From the NCBI GenBank assembly GCA_002375465.1, contig DFLT01000005.1:260870-324869 (forward strand): a DNA stretch of 64,000 nucleotides, in the 5' to 3' direction. Both the position numbers and the translations under genes were made by a program. Below the pieces are notes generated by a model. The model ran no database searches. It saw only the letters and a list, made by a program, of their open reading frames with translations, and was not told the DNA's origin. The DNA is from Alphaproteobacteria bacterium UBA3612. Lineage in GTDB: Bacteria; Pseudomonadota; Alphaproteobacteria; Sphingomonadales; Sphingomonadaceae. Below, piece after piece: positions 1 through 6,895 of this stretch (position 1 is its first letter; each line of letters begins with the position of its first letter).

Positions 1-210
1 CGGCGGTGACCACGAAGCTGACGGCGATGAGCGCGGCAACGATCGACCGGGCGCTGAAGGATGTGAAGGCCGGAAGCCGCCTACCGCGGCGGCGGGGTGT
101 CGCCGGAACCGCGCTCAGGCGCAGCGTACCGATCAGAACATTCGACGACTGGGGTGATGCGGCGCCAGGCCATACCGAAGCCGATCTGGTGTCGCATAGC
201 GGCCCTGTGG
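1..210 (+). pseudogene. integrase-type (DDE) transposase fragment
   Basis: Reading frame open at the window edge. It encodes segments such as SAATIDRAL, RRSVPIRTFDDWGD and EADLVSHSGP, which I recognise from integrase-core transposases, where the EADLVAHSG-like stretch carries the first catalytic Asp. The likeness stops at about base 210, exactly where a different transposase begins on the other strand, so the 3' part of the catalytic core is gone. The frame runs on to a stop at 239 through foreign sequence. The 5' end lies outside the window. The family name is from memory of the motif and is only moderately secure. The gene cannot make a complete transposase. Confidence 0.55.
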
Positions 211-211
211 C

Positions 212-1304
212 GAGTGGTCGAGCCCGAGCTCTTCCTTGAGTTGCTGGTGCGCCTGCTCGCAGATCCATCTGGCCTTGATAGCCGATGCGCGCCTTTTAGG
301 TGGGCGTCGGCGGGCAGGTTCGACAGATAGTACTTTTGCTCGCCGCTCGTGCGGCGTTCCCCACCAGCTAGACTTCCTGATCGCCGGGCATGGCCTGGAC
401 CCGCCCGTCCCTCATGCGATGCCTGTGACCATCGGCCACCCGGACACAGCACGTGGCAAATTTGCAGGTAAGCTTGCCTTTGGTCCCGCGCCGCCAACTG
501 ATCTGTTTTCATTTTTCTTCGGCCAGCATCTTCTCGGCAGAAACGGCCGTGCGATCCGGGACGTGATATCTGCGACGCCTGCCTGTTGCGGCTTCGGGAA
601 AAACCAGTCCGGTAGCTGCCGATAGACATTCTGACGCCCCGACATGCCCATCGCCCAGAGCAAGCCACGTTCGCTCAGAGCCTGGCGGAAGGGCCCGCTC
701 GAACCGTAGCCCGCATCGGCCAGGATGCAGCCGAACCGAGTGCCTGAGGCAATGACCCGATCAATCTCTTCGATTGCGATCTCCGGCTTTGTACGAGCGG
801 CTTGACGCTCCTTCGGAACCCGCGCCCGCTTCATCCGTCCGGCATCCTGCGTCCAGCTCTCCGGCAAGAAGAGCCGTAGCCCCACCATCACCGGAACCTC
901 GCCGGACGCCAGCGTCACCGAAACGAGGGACTGGCAGTTCGAGGTCTTGCCAAGCGAGGAGGCATATTGCGGGGCCACCCCGACCGAATGCCTGCCTTTC
1001 TTCGGCAAGGCTGTGTCGTCGATGACCAGATTCCCGCCTCGTCTCCCACCAGACGATCGGCTTCCTTCAGGAGAACGGCTTCGAGTGGCGCACTATCCCA
1101 TACTCCGTCGGCGACGAAATGATGCAGTTGGTCATAGCCAAACTCGCAATCACGAGTCGCCATCGGCTGCACACTCTTGCGATCACCGGGACCGATCAAT
1201 CCGGCGATATAGGCCGGACAAACCCGCATCCGCGTCTTATGCCGCAAAGCCGCCAGGAATGGCGCCAGCCAAACCTCAAAATCGCTGCGCCAATCCCTTG
1301 CCAT
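212..1304 (-). pseudogene. IS701-family-like transposase remnant, frameshifted
   Basis: A decayed DDE transposase read right to left. The N-terminal part (start near 1304) contains SDFEVWLAPFLAAL and the Asp-rich region near DRLVGDEAG. One base appears lost near 1034: a -1 shift is needed to continue as NLVIDDTALPKKGRHSVG. The next frame carries LADAGYGSSGPFRQAL. Further shifts between about 410 and 560 are needed to join ISWRRGTKGKL, EQKYYLSNLPAD and finally ARWICEQAHQQLKEELGLDH, which ends at about 212. The usual C-terminus after LDH is missing and abuts the plus-strand integrase fragment. At least three frameshifts make it non-functional. The IS701 assignment rests on the motif string and is fairly confident. 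Confidence 0.75.
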
Positions 1305-1686
1305 CGCCAGCCTCCATAAAAGCTGGCTCCCTATGAATCAGGGAAATCCCCCCCGCGGGAATCCCAAAAATCAAATATCTGCCAAAGTAGTGCTAAGACA
1401 TCAACAGCTAATATACGCGCATAAACCGCCGCTTCGGCGTACGCTCGGGCGGCGGATAGGAGGCCACTTTTTTCGAATTCTGGTTTCCGCGTTTAATCAT
1501 CGCGGCGCCCGCTAAGGGGTTTAAGGGAGCGCTTTTTCGCGCAATTGGCTTAAAACTTAGCCGTCTTACTGAGGTGTTGGGTTGGACGGCTCCCAACACC
1601 TCAGTTAGCACTCATGAGATTTCGTATTAACCTGCGGTCTGCGGACCTCGCTTACTCATGATCGGGGTGGGTTGTATTTTCTATGA
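1305..1686. other. non-coding stretch beside the transposase remnant
   Basis: About 380 bases without a convincing gene. Just upstream of the transposase start, TCCCT (1328-1332) and AGGGA (1340-1344) flank ATGAATC. Together with the following GGGAAATCCC this may mark the outer end of the insertion sequence, but the opposite end is lost so it cannot be confirmed. The rest holds AT-rich and GC-rich patches and the inverted repeat listed separately. Open frames here have no recognisable product. Confidence 0.5.
1568..1605. repeat. perfect 14-bp inverted repeat
   Basis: ACTGAGGTGTTGGG (1568-1581) is followed after 10 bases by its exact reverse complement CCCAACACCTCAGT (1592-1605). No T-run follows on either side, so a simple intrinsic terminator is not obvious. 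Its position between a transposase graveyard and the 3' end of the catabolic operon would suit either a mobile-element end or a transcript-end hairpin for the minus-strand operon. Confidence 0.85.
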
Positions 1687-3327
1687 TTACTGGTCATAGC
1701 TTTTGTTGATATTGCCTTTAATCTTGGCGAAGGGCGAAGGGCGAAGGGCGAAGCGCTGCAATTTACCTGTAGCTGTTTTTGGAAGGTTCGAGACAAATTC
1801 CATCACCCTAGGGTACTTATAGGGAGCGATCGTTTCTTTAACATAGTCCTGCAGGTCCTTTTGTAGCGCTGCGCTCTCCTGGAATGTATCTTTGAGAACT
1901 ATGAATGCTTTAACCTTTGAACCACGTTCAGGGCAAGGAACGCCAATAACGGCACATTCTAGAACGGCTTCATGCGTCAACAGGGCGTTTTCTACTTCAG
2001 GGGCAGCAATGTTATACCCCGAAGAGATAATCATGTCGTCAGAGCGCGACACATACCAGAAATAGCCGTCTTCATCGAGGCGGAAGGTGTCGCCTGTGAC
2101 GTTCCATCCTTTGATCACATAATTTGCCTGACGCGGGTCGGCGAGGTATCGGCACCCGACAGGTCCTTTAACCGCGAGCCGTCCCGTGCCGCTGGTCATC
2201 GGTTTATTCTGTTCATCCAAGATCACTGCCTTATACCCGGGCACGGCTTTCCCGGTGGAACCCGGCTTTATATCGTCGCCAGCTGCCGAAATGAAAATAT
2301 GCATCATCTCGGTTGCGCCGATCCCGTTGATTAGTTTTAGACCGGTTGCATCGTGCCATGCGTGCCAGGTGGCTTCTGGCAAGTGCTCTCCTGCAGAAAT
2401 GCAGGAGCGCAACGACTGAATGGCATTTTCAGGGACTGTCGCTGCGATCGACTTATACGCGGTGGGTGCGGTGGCAAGAATGGTCACGCCAAAGCGTTCG
2501 ATAAGCTCCACCAAGGCTTTGGCACCTGGAACTTCCGAGGTCACCGCTGTACCGCCGAAACGCCAGGGAAAGATAAGTAGCATGCCCAAACCAAAGGTGA
2601 ATGCGATGGGGGCGGTACAAGCCCAACGGTCATTCTCGTTGGGTTTTAGAATATGTCGGGCGAAAGTGTCCGCCGGCGCAAGAATATCCCGATGGAAATG
2701 AACGCAGCCCTTTGGATCTCCAGTAGTTCCAGAGGTGAAGCCAATAAGAGCTGGATCACCGGAGAAAGTAGCCACCGGCAAGAAACCTGGCGCGGTTTCG
2801 GTCACGAGCCGCTCGAGCCCGCCACCGCCGGCATCGCCATTGTAGGTTACTAGCGATTTCGTATATTCGCTTTTTACTGCCGCTGTCCGGAAATCTTCCG
2901 CGAAGCGCTCATCGACGATGGCATGGCTGATTCGGCCGCGTTGGAGGATGGGTACTATTTCACCGGGGCGCAGGATGGGCATTGTGGATACGACGATGCC
3001 CCCTGCCTTAAGAACACCCAACCAGGCTGCAAACATCATAGCCGTGTTGGGTCCCCGCAGCAAAACGCGGTTTCCAGGGACGAGCCCTTCTTTCTCCACC
3101 AGAAGACGGGCGATTCTGTCAGAAAGACCGCTCATCTCACCATAAGTCCAATTGCCAGCGTCGTTAGCCACAGCTATCCGTGCTGGGTCTACTGTATCAA
3201 TAAGCTCTGCCGCGGCGTTGAGCTTATCGGGATATTGGAGCTCAGAAATAGTAAAGAGAAATTCGGGCTGCTCCTCAGGCGCAGGGAGCGCATCCCGTAC
3301 GAAAGTGTCGAGATGTGCTGTTGTCAT
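1687..3327 (-). CDS. abmG: 2-aminobenzoate--CoA ligase (benzoate-CoA ligase family)
   Basis: AMP-forming acyl/aryl-CoA ligase of 546 residues, usual length for benzoate-CoA-ligase relatives. Visible motifs are the phosphate-binding loop TSGTTGDPKG (about 198-207), the GIGATEMMH adenine-site motif, GDTFRLDEDGYF with SRSDDMIISSGYN, and the C-terminal PKTATGKL with the adenylation lysine at about 522. It would activate an aromatic acid to its CoA thioester using ATP. 2-Aminobenzoate is inferred from the fused monooxygenase/reductase in the same operon; benzoate or salicylate are the alternatives. The start overlaps the stop of the RidA gene (TAATG), so translation is probably coupled. It is the last gene of the operon. 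Its extreme 3' end is built from four 7-bp repeats (1726-1753). Confidence 0.85.
   Translation of the reverse strand: MTTAHLDTFVRDALPAPEEQPEFLFTISELQYPDKLNAAAELIDTVDPARIAVANDAGNWTYGEMSGLSDRIARLLVEKEGLVPGNRVLLRGPNTAMMFAAWLGVLKAGGIVVSTMPILRPGEIVPILQRGRISHAIVDERFAEDFRTAAVKSEYTKSLVTYNGDAGGGGLERLVTETAPGFLPVATFSGDPALIGFTSGTTGDPKGCVHFHRDILAPADTFARHILKPNENDRWACTAPIAFTFGLGMLLIFPWRFGGTAVTSEVPGAKALVELIERFGVTILATAPTAYKSIAATVPENAIQSLRSCISAGEHLPEATWHAWHDATGLKLINGIGATEMMHIFISAAGDDIKPGSTGKAVPGYKAVILDEQNKPMTSGTGRLAVKGPVGCRYLADPRQANYVIKGWNVTGDTFRLDEDGYFWYVSRSDDMIISSGYNIAAPEVENALLTHEAVLECAVIGVPCPERGSKVKAFIVLKDTFQESAALQKDLQDYVKETIAPYKYPRVMEFVSNLPKTATGKLQRFALRPSPFAKIKGNINKSYDQ
1726..1753. repeat. four tandem 7-bp repeats inside ligase 3' end
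   Basis: Four exact copies of GGCGAAG lie inside the coding sequence of the CoA ligase, just after its conserved catalytic-lysine region. Because 7 is not a multiple of 3, gain or loss of a unit would change the frame of the last residues (reading FALRPSPFAKI and onward). The core enzyme would not be affected. Confidence 0.95.
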
Positions 3328-3728
3328 TATTCGGGTACCACCGCCGTTGTTTCGATTTCGATCCTGGCGGCCGGTTCCATCAGTCCTGCCACACAGACCA
3401 CCGCCATTGGTGGGAAGTGGTTGCCGATCAGCTCCCGGTAGACGGCGCCGACTTCACGTGCCGCATTTATATATTCGTCGCGGTCCAGAATGTACCAGGT
3501 CATCCGGACGATGTGTTCCGGCTTCGCCCCGGCCTCGGCAAGTATGGCGAGGGTATTCTCGACTGTCTGCCGGAACTGTCCCACAAAATCTTCAGCTGCG
3601 AAGCGCTCTTCCTTGTTCCAGCCTATGACGCCCGCCGTAAAGACGAGGCGACCCGACGCGGCCATGCCATTTGCATAGCCCTTGGGCCGTACCCAACCCG
3701 GCGGCTGCAGGACCTGATGTGCGCTCAT
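3327..3728 (-). CDS. RidA/YjgF-family enamine/imine deaminase
   Basis: Rid-family protein of 133 residues. The start at 3728 is preferred over an upstream ATG because it overlaps the thioesterase stop (ATGA). RidA proteins are trimers that hydrolyse enamines and imines, releasing ammonia. The C-terminal AARIEIETTAVV contains the arginine that binds the substrate carboxylate in RidA. In this operon the expected product of the monooxygenase/reductase is a 2-amino-cyclohexenone carboxyl-CoA, itself an enamine, so a dedicated deaminase makes chemical sense. That role is inferred. The alternative is general removal of reactive 2-aminoacrylate-like products. The stop overlaps the ligase start by one base. 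Confidence 0.85.
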   Translation of the reverse strand: MSAHQVLQPPGWVRPKGYANGMAASGRLVFTAGVIGWNKEERFAAEDFVGQFRQTVENTLAILAEAGAKPEHIVRMTWYILDRDEYINAAREVGAVYRELIGNHFPPMAVVCVAGLMEPAARIEIETTAVVPE

Positions 3729-4162
3729 CGACCGTTCCCCTTGCAGACAGCCTGTAGAACATCGCGCCATTCCTGCGGCCAATTGGTCGATTTGGTTTTA
3801 CTCATGTCGATAAGCACCTGCTTGTAATGAACCACGAACCGCGTCTCTCCGCCGGAGGTCACGGTGATGACAAACTCAACCGAACTGTTGCCGTATCCTT
3901 CCACCAGCAATTCGAAGTCGAGAATGTCGCCTAGCCTGCTGACGGCGGTAAATTGCGCGCGGACGTCAACGGTGGGTAGCCCCATGCCGAGTTCGAGATG
4001 AAGCCGACGGCGGGACACGCCCAGCACCTGCTCGCACCAATCTTCGATGACATGATCGCACAGCTCGAAATAGCGGGGATAATAGGCGATACCCGCCGGG
4101 TCGCAGTGGGAAAAGCGCAACGGCAAGGAGACTTGAAAGGATTGCTGTGAAGCCTCGCTCAC
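3725..4162 (-). CDS. 4-hydroxybenzoyl-CoA-type hotdog thioesterase
   Basis: Hotdog-fold acyl-CoA thioesterase of 145 residues. The motif SHCDPAGIAYYPRYFELCD (residues about 18-36) matches the active-site helix of Pseudomonas-type 4-hydroxybenzoyl-CoA thioesterase, including the catalytic Asp in HCDPAG. The start is GTG, overlapping the stop of the acyl-CoA dehydrogenase (GTGA). Within a CoA-based aromatic pathway it most likely recycles CoA from dead-end or excess thioesters, or releases a late product. The substrate cannot be read from the sequence. Confidence 0.87.
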   Translation of the reverse strand: MSEASQQSFQVSLPLRFSHCDPAGIAYYPRYFELCDHVIEDWCEQVLGVSRRRLHLELGMGLPTVDVRAQFTAVSRLGDILDFELLVEGYGNSSVEFVITVTSGGETRFVVHYKQVLIDMSKTKSTNWPQEWRDVLQAVCKGNGR

Positions 4163-5322
4163 GCTTTATATCCCGCCAGATGCTGGCGCGCGATGACGAT
4201 CTTCTGAACCTCTGATGCGCCTTCGTAGATGCGCAGGGCGCGCACTTCGCGATATAGTTTTTCGACCATGGCCCCGCGTGTGACGCCAAGGCCGCCGAAG
4301 ATCTGCACGGCCTTGTCGACAACGCTCTGGGCGCTTTCGGTCGCGTCTAGCTTCGCCATTGCAGCCTCGCGGCTGTTGCGCTGTTTTTTCACGTCACGCA
4401 GCCAGCCAGCACGATAGATGAGCAGCGCCGCGCTATCGACGTCCAGCGCCATATCGGCGAGCATTGTCTGAATGACGGCATTGTCGGCCAATACGCCGCT
4501 GCCGAGCCGTCGCTCGATCGCGCGCTCCGTTGCTTCGTCCAGCGCGCGTCGCGCAAACCCAAGTGCGGCGGCGCCCACCGTGGTACGGAATATGTCCAGC
4601 GTCGCCATGGCCTGGGCAAAGCCCCTGCCGCTCTCTCCCAGAAGGGCGTTTTGCGGCAATTGCATATCTGTGAATTCAAGCGTGGCCAGCGGATGCGGGG
4701 CAATGACATCGATCCGCTCCGTAACTGCCAGGCCGGGGGTGTCGGCGGGAACAAGGAAACAGGAAATGCCGCGTGCGCCGGGCGCTTCGCCCGTGCGGGC
4801 GAACAGGACGTAATAATCCGCGATCCCACCGTTGGAGATATAGGTCTTGGCACCGTTGATGCGGTACCCGCCGTCAGCCTCCTCAGCCGAAGTTTCCATC
4901 GATGCGACGTCGGACCCGGCCACGGGTTCGGTTAGTGCAAAGGCGGCGATTTTTCGTCCGGCGGCAACATCCGGCAGATATTCACGCTTCTGCTCGTCCG
5001 TGCCGAACAGGCTGATCGTCCCGGAACCCAGACCCTGCATGGCGAAGGCGAAATCGGCCAGTCCGGCATGGCGTGCCAGCGTTTCGCGGATCAGCGACAG
5101 CGAACGCACGTCGAGGGCATCGTGGATGCCGCCGTGCGAGGATGGCACGCAATATTGCAGCCATCCCCCCTTTCCGAGTGCGGCGACGAGGTCACGGCAG
5201 GCCCGGTCCGTATCGGTCTTGTCGATGTGTCCCAATTCGGCCTGGCACCAGTTTTCCAGGCGTTCGGCGAGCGCGACATGCTCGGCGCTGAAAAAGGGCC
5301 ATTCGAGGAAGCTGCGGTCCAC
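4159..5322 (-). CDS. acyl-CoA dehydrogenase
   Basis: FAD-dependent acyl-CoA dehydrogenase of 387 residues, a normal family length. Visible are the FAD/substrate signature FALTEPVAGSDVASM, the C-terminal QIFGGLGVTRG and the catalytic-base region LRIYEGASEVQK with Glu in place. The GTG start at 5322 is preceded on the coding strand by AAGGAG, and a 2-base gap separates it from the enoyl-CoA hydratase stop. It should oxidise an alicyclic or ring-opened acyl-CoA formed after dearomatisation of the aminobenzoyl-CoA. This role is from operon context only. A second, divergent dehydrogenase at 9275 looks specific for glutaryl-CoA, so the two probably act at different steps. Confidence 0.9.
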   Translation of the reverse strand: MDRSFLEWPFFSAEHVALAERLENWCQAELGHIDKTDTDRACRDLVAALGKGGWLQYCVPSSHGGIHDALDVRSLSLIRETLARHAGLADFAFAMQGLGSGTISLFGTDEQKREYLPDVAAGRKIAAFALTEPVAGSDVASMETSAEEADGGYRINGAKTYISNGGIADYYVLFARTGEAPGARGISCFLVPADTPGLAVTERIDVIAPHPLATLEFTDMQLPQNALLGESGRGFAQAMATLDIFRTTVGAAALGFARRALDEATERAIERRLGSGVLADNAVIQTMLADMALDVDSAALLIYRAGWLRDVKKQRNSREAAMAKLDATESAQSVVDKAVQIFGGLGVTRGAMVEKLYREVRALRIYEGASEVQKIVIARQHLAGYKA

Positions 5323-5324
5323 GG

Positions 5325-6134
5325 CTAATCTCCTTGAAAAACGGGATTTTTCTTCGCCGCAAAGGCCTCAAAGGCGCGCCGGAAATCTTCGGTTTTCATG
5401 CAAATCGCCTGCGCCTGCGCCTCCATCTCGATGGCGGTCTCCAGGCTGACGTTCCATTCCGTGTTCAACTGGGTCTTTGTGATGCCATGCGCGAATGTCG
5501 GCCCCTCGGCGATGGACCGCGCAAGGGCAAGTGCATCGTCCATAAGCGTATCCGACGCGACGAGGCGGTTGTAAAAGCCCCACCGCTCGCCCTCGTCCGC
5601 GCTCATGGACCGGCCGGTAAACAGCAAATCCGATGCGCGCGTCTGGCCGATGATCCTGGGCAGGATCGCGCAGGCACCCATGTCGCAACCGGCAAGACCA
5701 ACCCGCGTGAACAGGAATGCCGTTTTCGCCTCTGGCGTAGCGAGACGGAGGTCGGATGCCATCGCCATGATCGCGCCGGCCCCCACGCAGATACCGTCCA
5801 CCGCGGCGACGATCGGCTGCGGGCAGTTGCGCATTGCCTTGACCAGATCGCCCGTCATTCGCGTGAAGGCGAGAAGTTCAGGCATGGTCTGTTCAGTAAG
5901 GGGGCCGATAATTTCATGCACGTCGCCGCCGGAGCTGAAATTTCCGCCTGCTCCCGTAACGACCACGGCCTTAACGGTGGGTGTCGCGGTCAGTGCACGG
6001 AATGTATCGCGCAGCTCTGCATAGGAATCAAACGTTAGGGGATTCTTGCGCTCTGGCCGGTTCAGGGTCACCGTCGCGACGCCTGCGTCAAAGCTCCAGC
6101 GGAAATGTTCGGGCGTAAAATTTTCGGGGGTCAC
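5325..6134 (-). CDS. enoyl-CoA hydratase/isomerase family protein
   Basis: Crotonase-family protein of 269 residues. The GTG start at 6134 overlaps the SDR stop (GTGA) and gives a normal N-terminus; longer frames add an unrelated extension. The family core is present: TLNRPERKNPLTFD, the oxyanion-hole region GAGGNFSSGGDVHEI, and CVGAGAIMAMASDLRLA. Position in a CoA-linked aromatic operon suggests hydration of an unsaturated cyclic acyl-CoA or hydrolytic C-C ring cleavage of an oxo-acyl-CoA; crotonase members do both. Which of these applies cannot be told here. Confidence 0.9.
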   Translation of the reverse strand: MTPENFTPEHFRWSFDAGVATVTLNRPERKNPLTFDSYAELRDTFRALTATPTVKAVVVTGAGGNFSSGGDVHEIIGPLTEQTMPELLAFTRMTGDLVKAMRNCPQPIVAAVDGICVGAGAIMAMASDLRLATPEAKTAFLFTRVGLAGCDMGACAILPRIIGQTRASDLLFTGRSMSADEGERWGFYNRLVASDTLMDDALALARSIAEGPTFAHGITKTQLNTEWNVSLETAIEMEAQAQAICMKTEDFRRAFEAFAAKKNPVFQGD

Positions 6135-6895
6135 ATGATCTCTCCACCGGCCACCATGATCGATTGTCCCGTCACCGACTGGGATGCGGGCAGGCACAGC
6201 CATAGTACGGCTGACGCTACCTCCTGAGGCATGATGAGCCGCTTTTGCGGGTTATGGGATGCGAGCGCTTTACGCGCTTCTTCTTCGCTGCGGCCTGTCT
6301 TGGCCGTGATGTTCTTGACGGCGTCTGCGACGATGTTGGTATCCGTAAAGCCGGGGCAGACCGCGTTGACCGTCACGTTCGTATTTGCCAGTTCCAGCGC
6401 GAGCGCGCGGGTAAGACCAATCGCGCCGTGTTTCGCCGCAACATAGGGCGCGGTGTAGCGATAACCCCGGTGGCCGGCCGTGGAGGCAATGGTCACGATC
6501 CGTCCCGCGTCCGCCTGCAGCAGGTCGGGCAGGGCGGTCTGGCTGCACGTAAACACGGCATCCAGATTGACCGCCATCGCATCGCGCCACTGCTGCTGGG
6601 TAACGGACGCAATCCCGGCGCTCATCGCCGCCCCGGCATTGTTGATCAGGATTGTGGCCGGGCCATGGGCATTCCGCGCCTGTGCGAATGCAGCCTCGAC
6701 ATCCTGGGGCTGGGTGACGTCCGCCTGGGCAAGGCAGGCACCGTTGATCTGTTCGCCCACCGAACGCAGCTTCTCCCGGTCTCGGCCGACGATGGTGATC
6801 GCGGCGCCCGCCTGTGCGAGTTCCAGCGCGATGGCGGCACCGATCCCGGAATTGCCTCCGGTGACAATGGCATGATGGCCAGAAAGAGAGGTCAT
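6131..6895 (-). CDS. SDR-family dehydrogenase (3-hydroxyacyl-CoA type)
   Basis: Classical short-chain dehydrogenase of 254 residues. It has the nucleotide-binding TGGNSGIGAAIA, the NNAGAA motif, the catalytic Ser in VTIASTAG and YVAAKHG (Tyr and Lys). The QSVTGQSIMVAGGEIM tail is typical of FabG/3-hydroxyacyl-CoA dehydrogenase relatives. The start overlaps the monooxygenase stop (ATGA). In the pathway it is expected to interconvert a hydroxyl and a keto group on the alicyclic CoA ester. The exact substrate is inferred from context. Confidence 0.9.
   Translation of the reverse strand: MTSLSGHHAIVTGGNSGIGAAIALELAQAGAAITIVGRDREKLRSVGEQINGACLAQADVTQPQDVEAAFAQARNAHGPATILINNAGAAMSAGIASVTQQQWRDAMAVNLDAVFTCSQTALPDLLQADAGRIVTIASTAGHRGYRYTAPYVAAKHGAIGLTRALALELANTNVTVNAVCPGFTDTNIVADAVKNITAKTGRSEEEARKALASHNPQKRLIMPQEVASAVLWLCLPASQSVTGQSIMVAGGEIM

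Noticed and set aside
1408..1611. 67-codon minus-strand frame beside the transposase remnant
   Set aside because: No recognisable motif, it overlaps the inverted repeat, and has no good ribosome-binding site; treated as non-coding.
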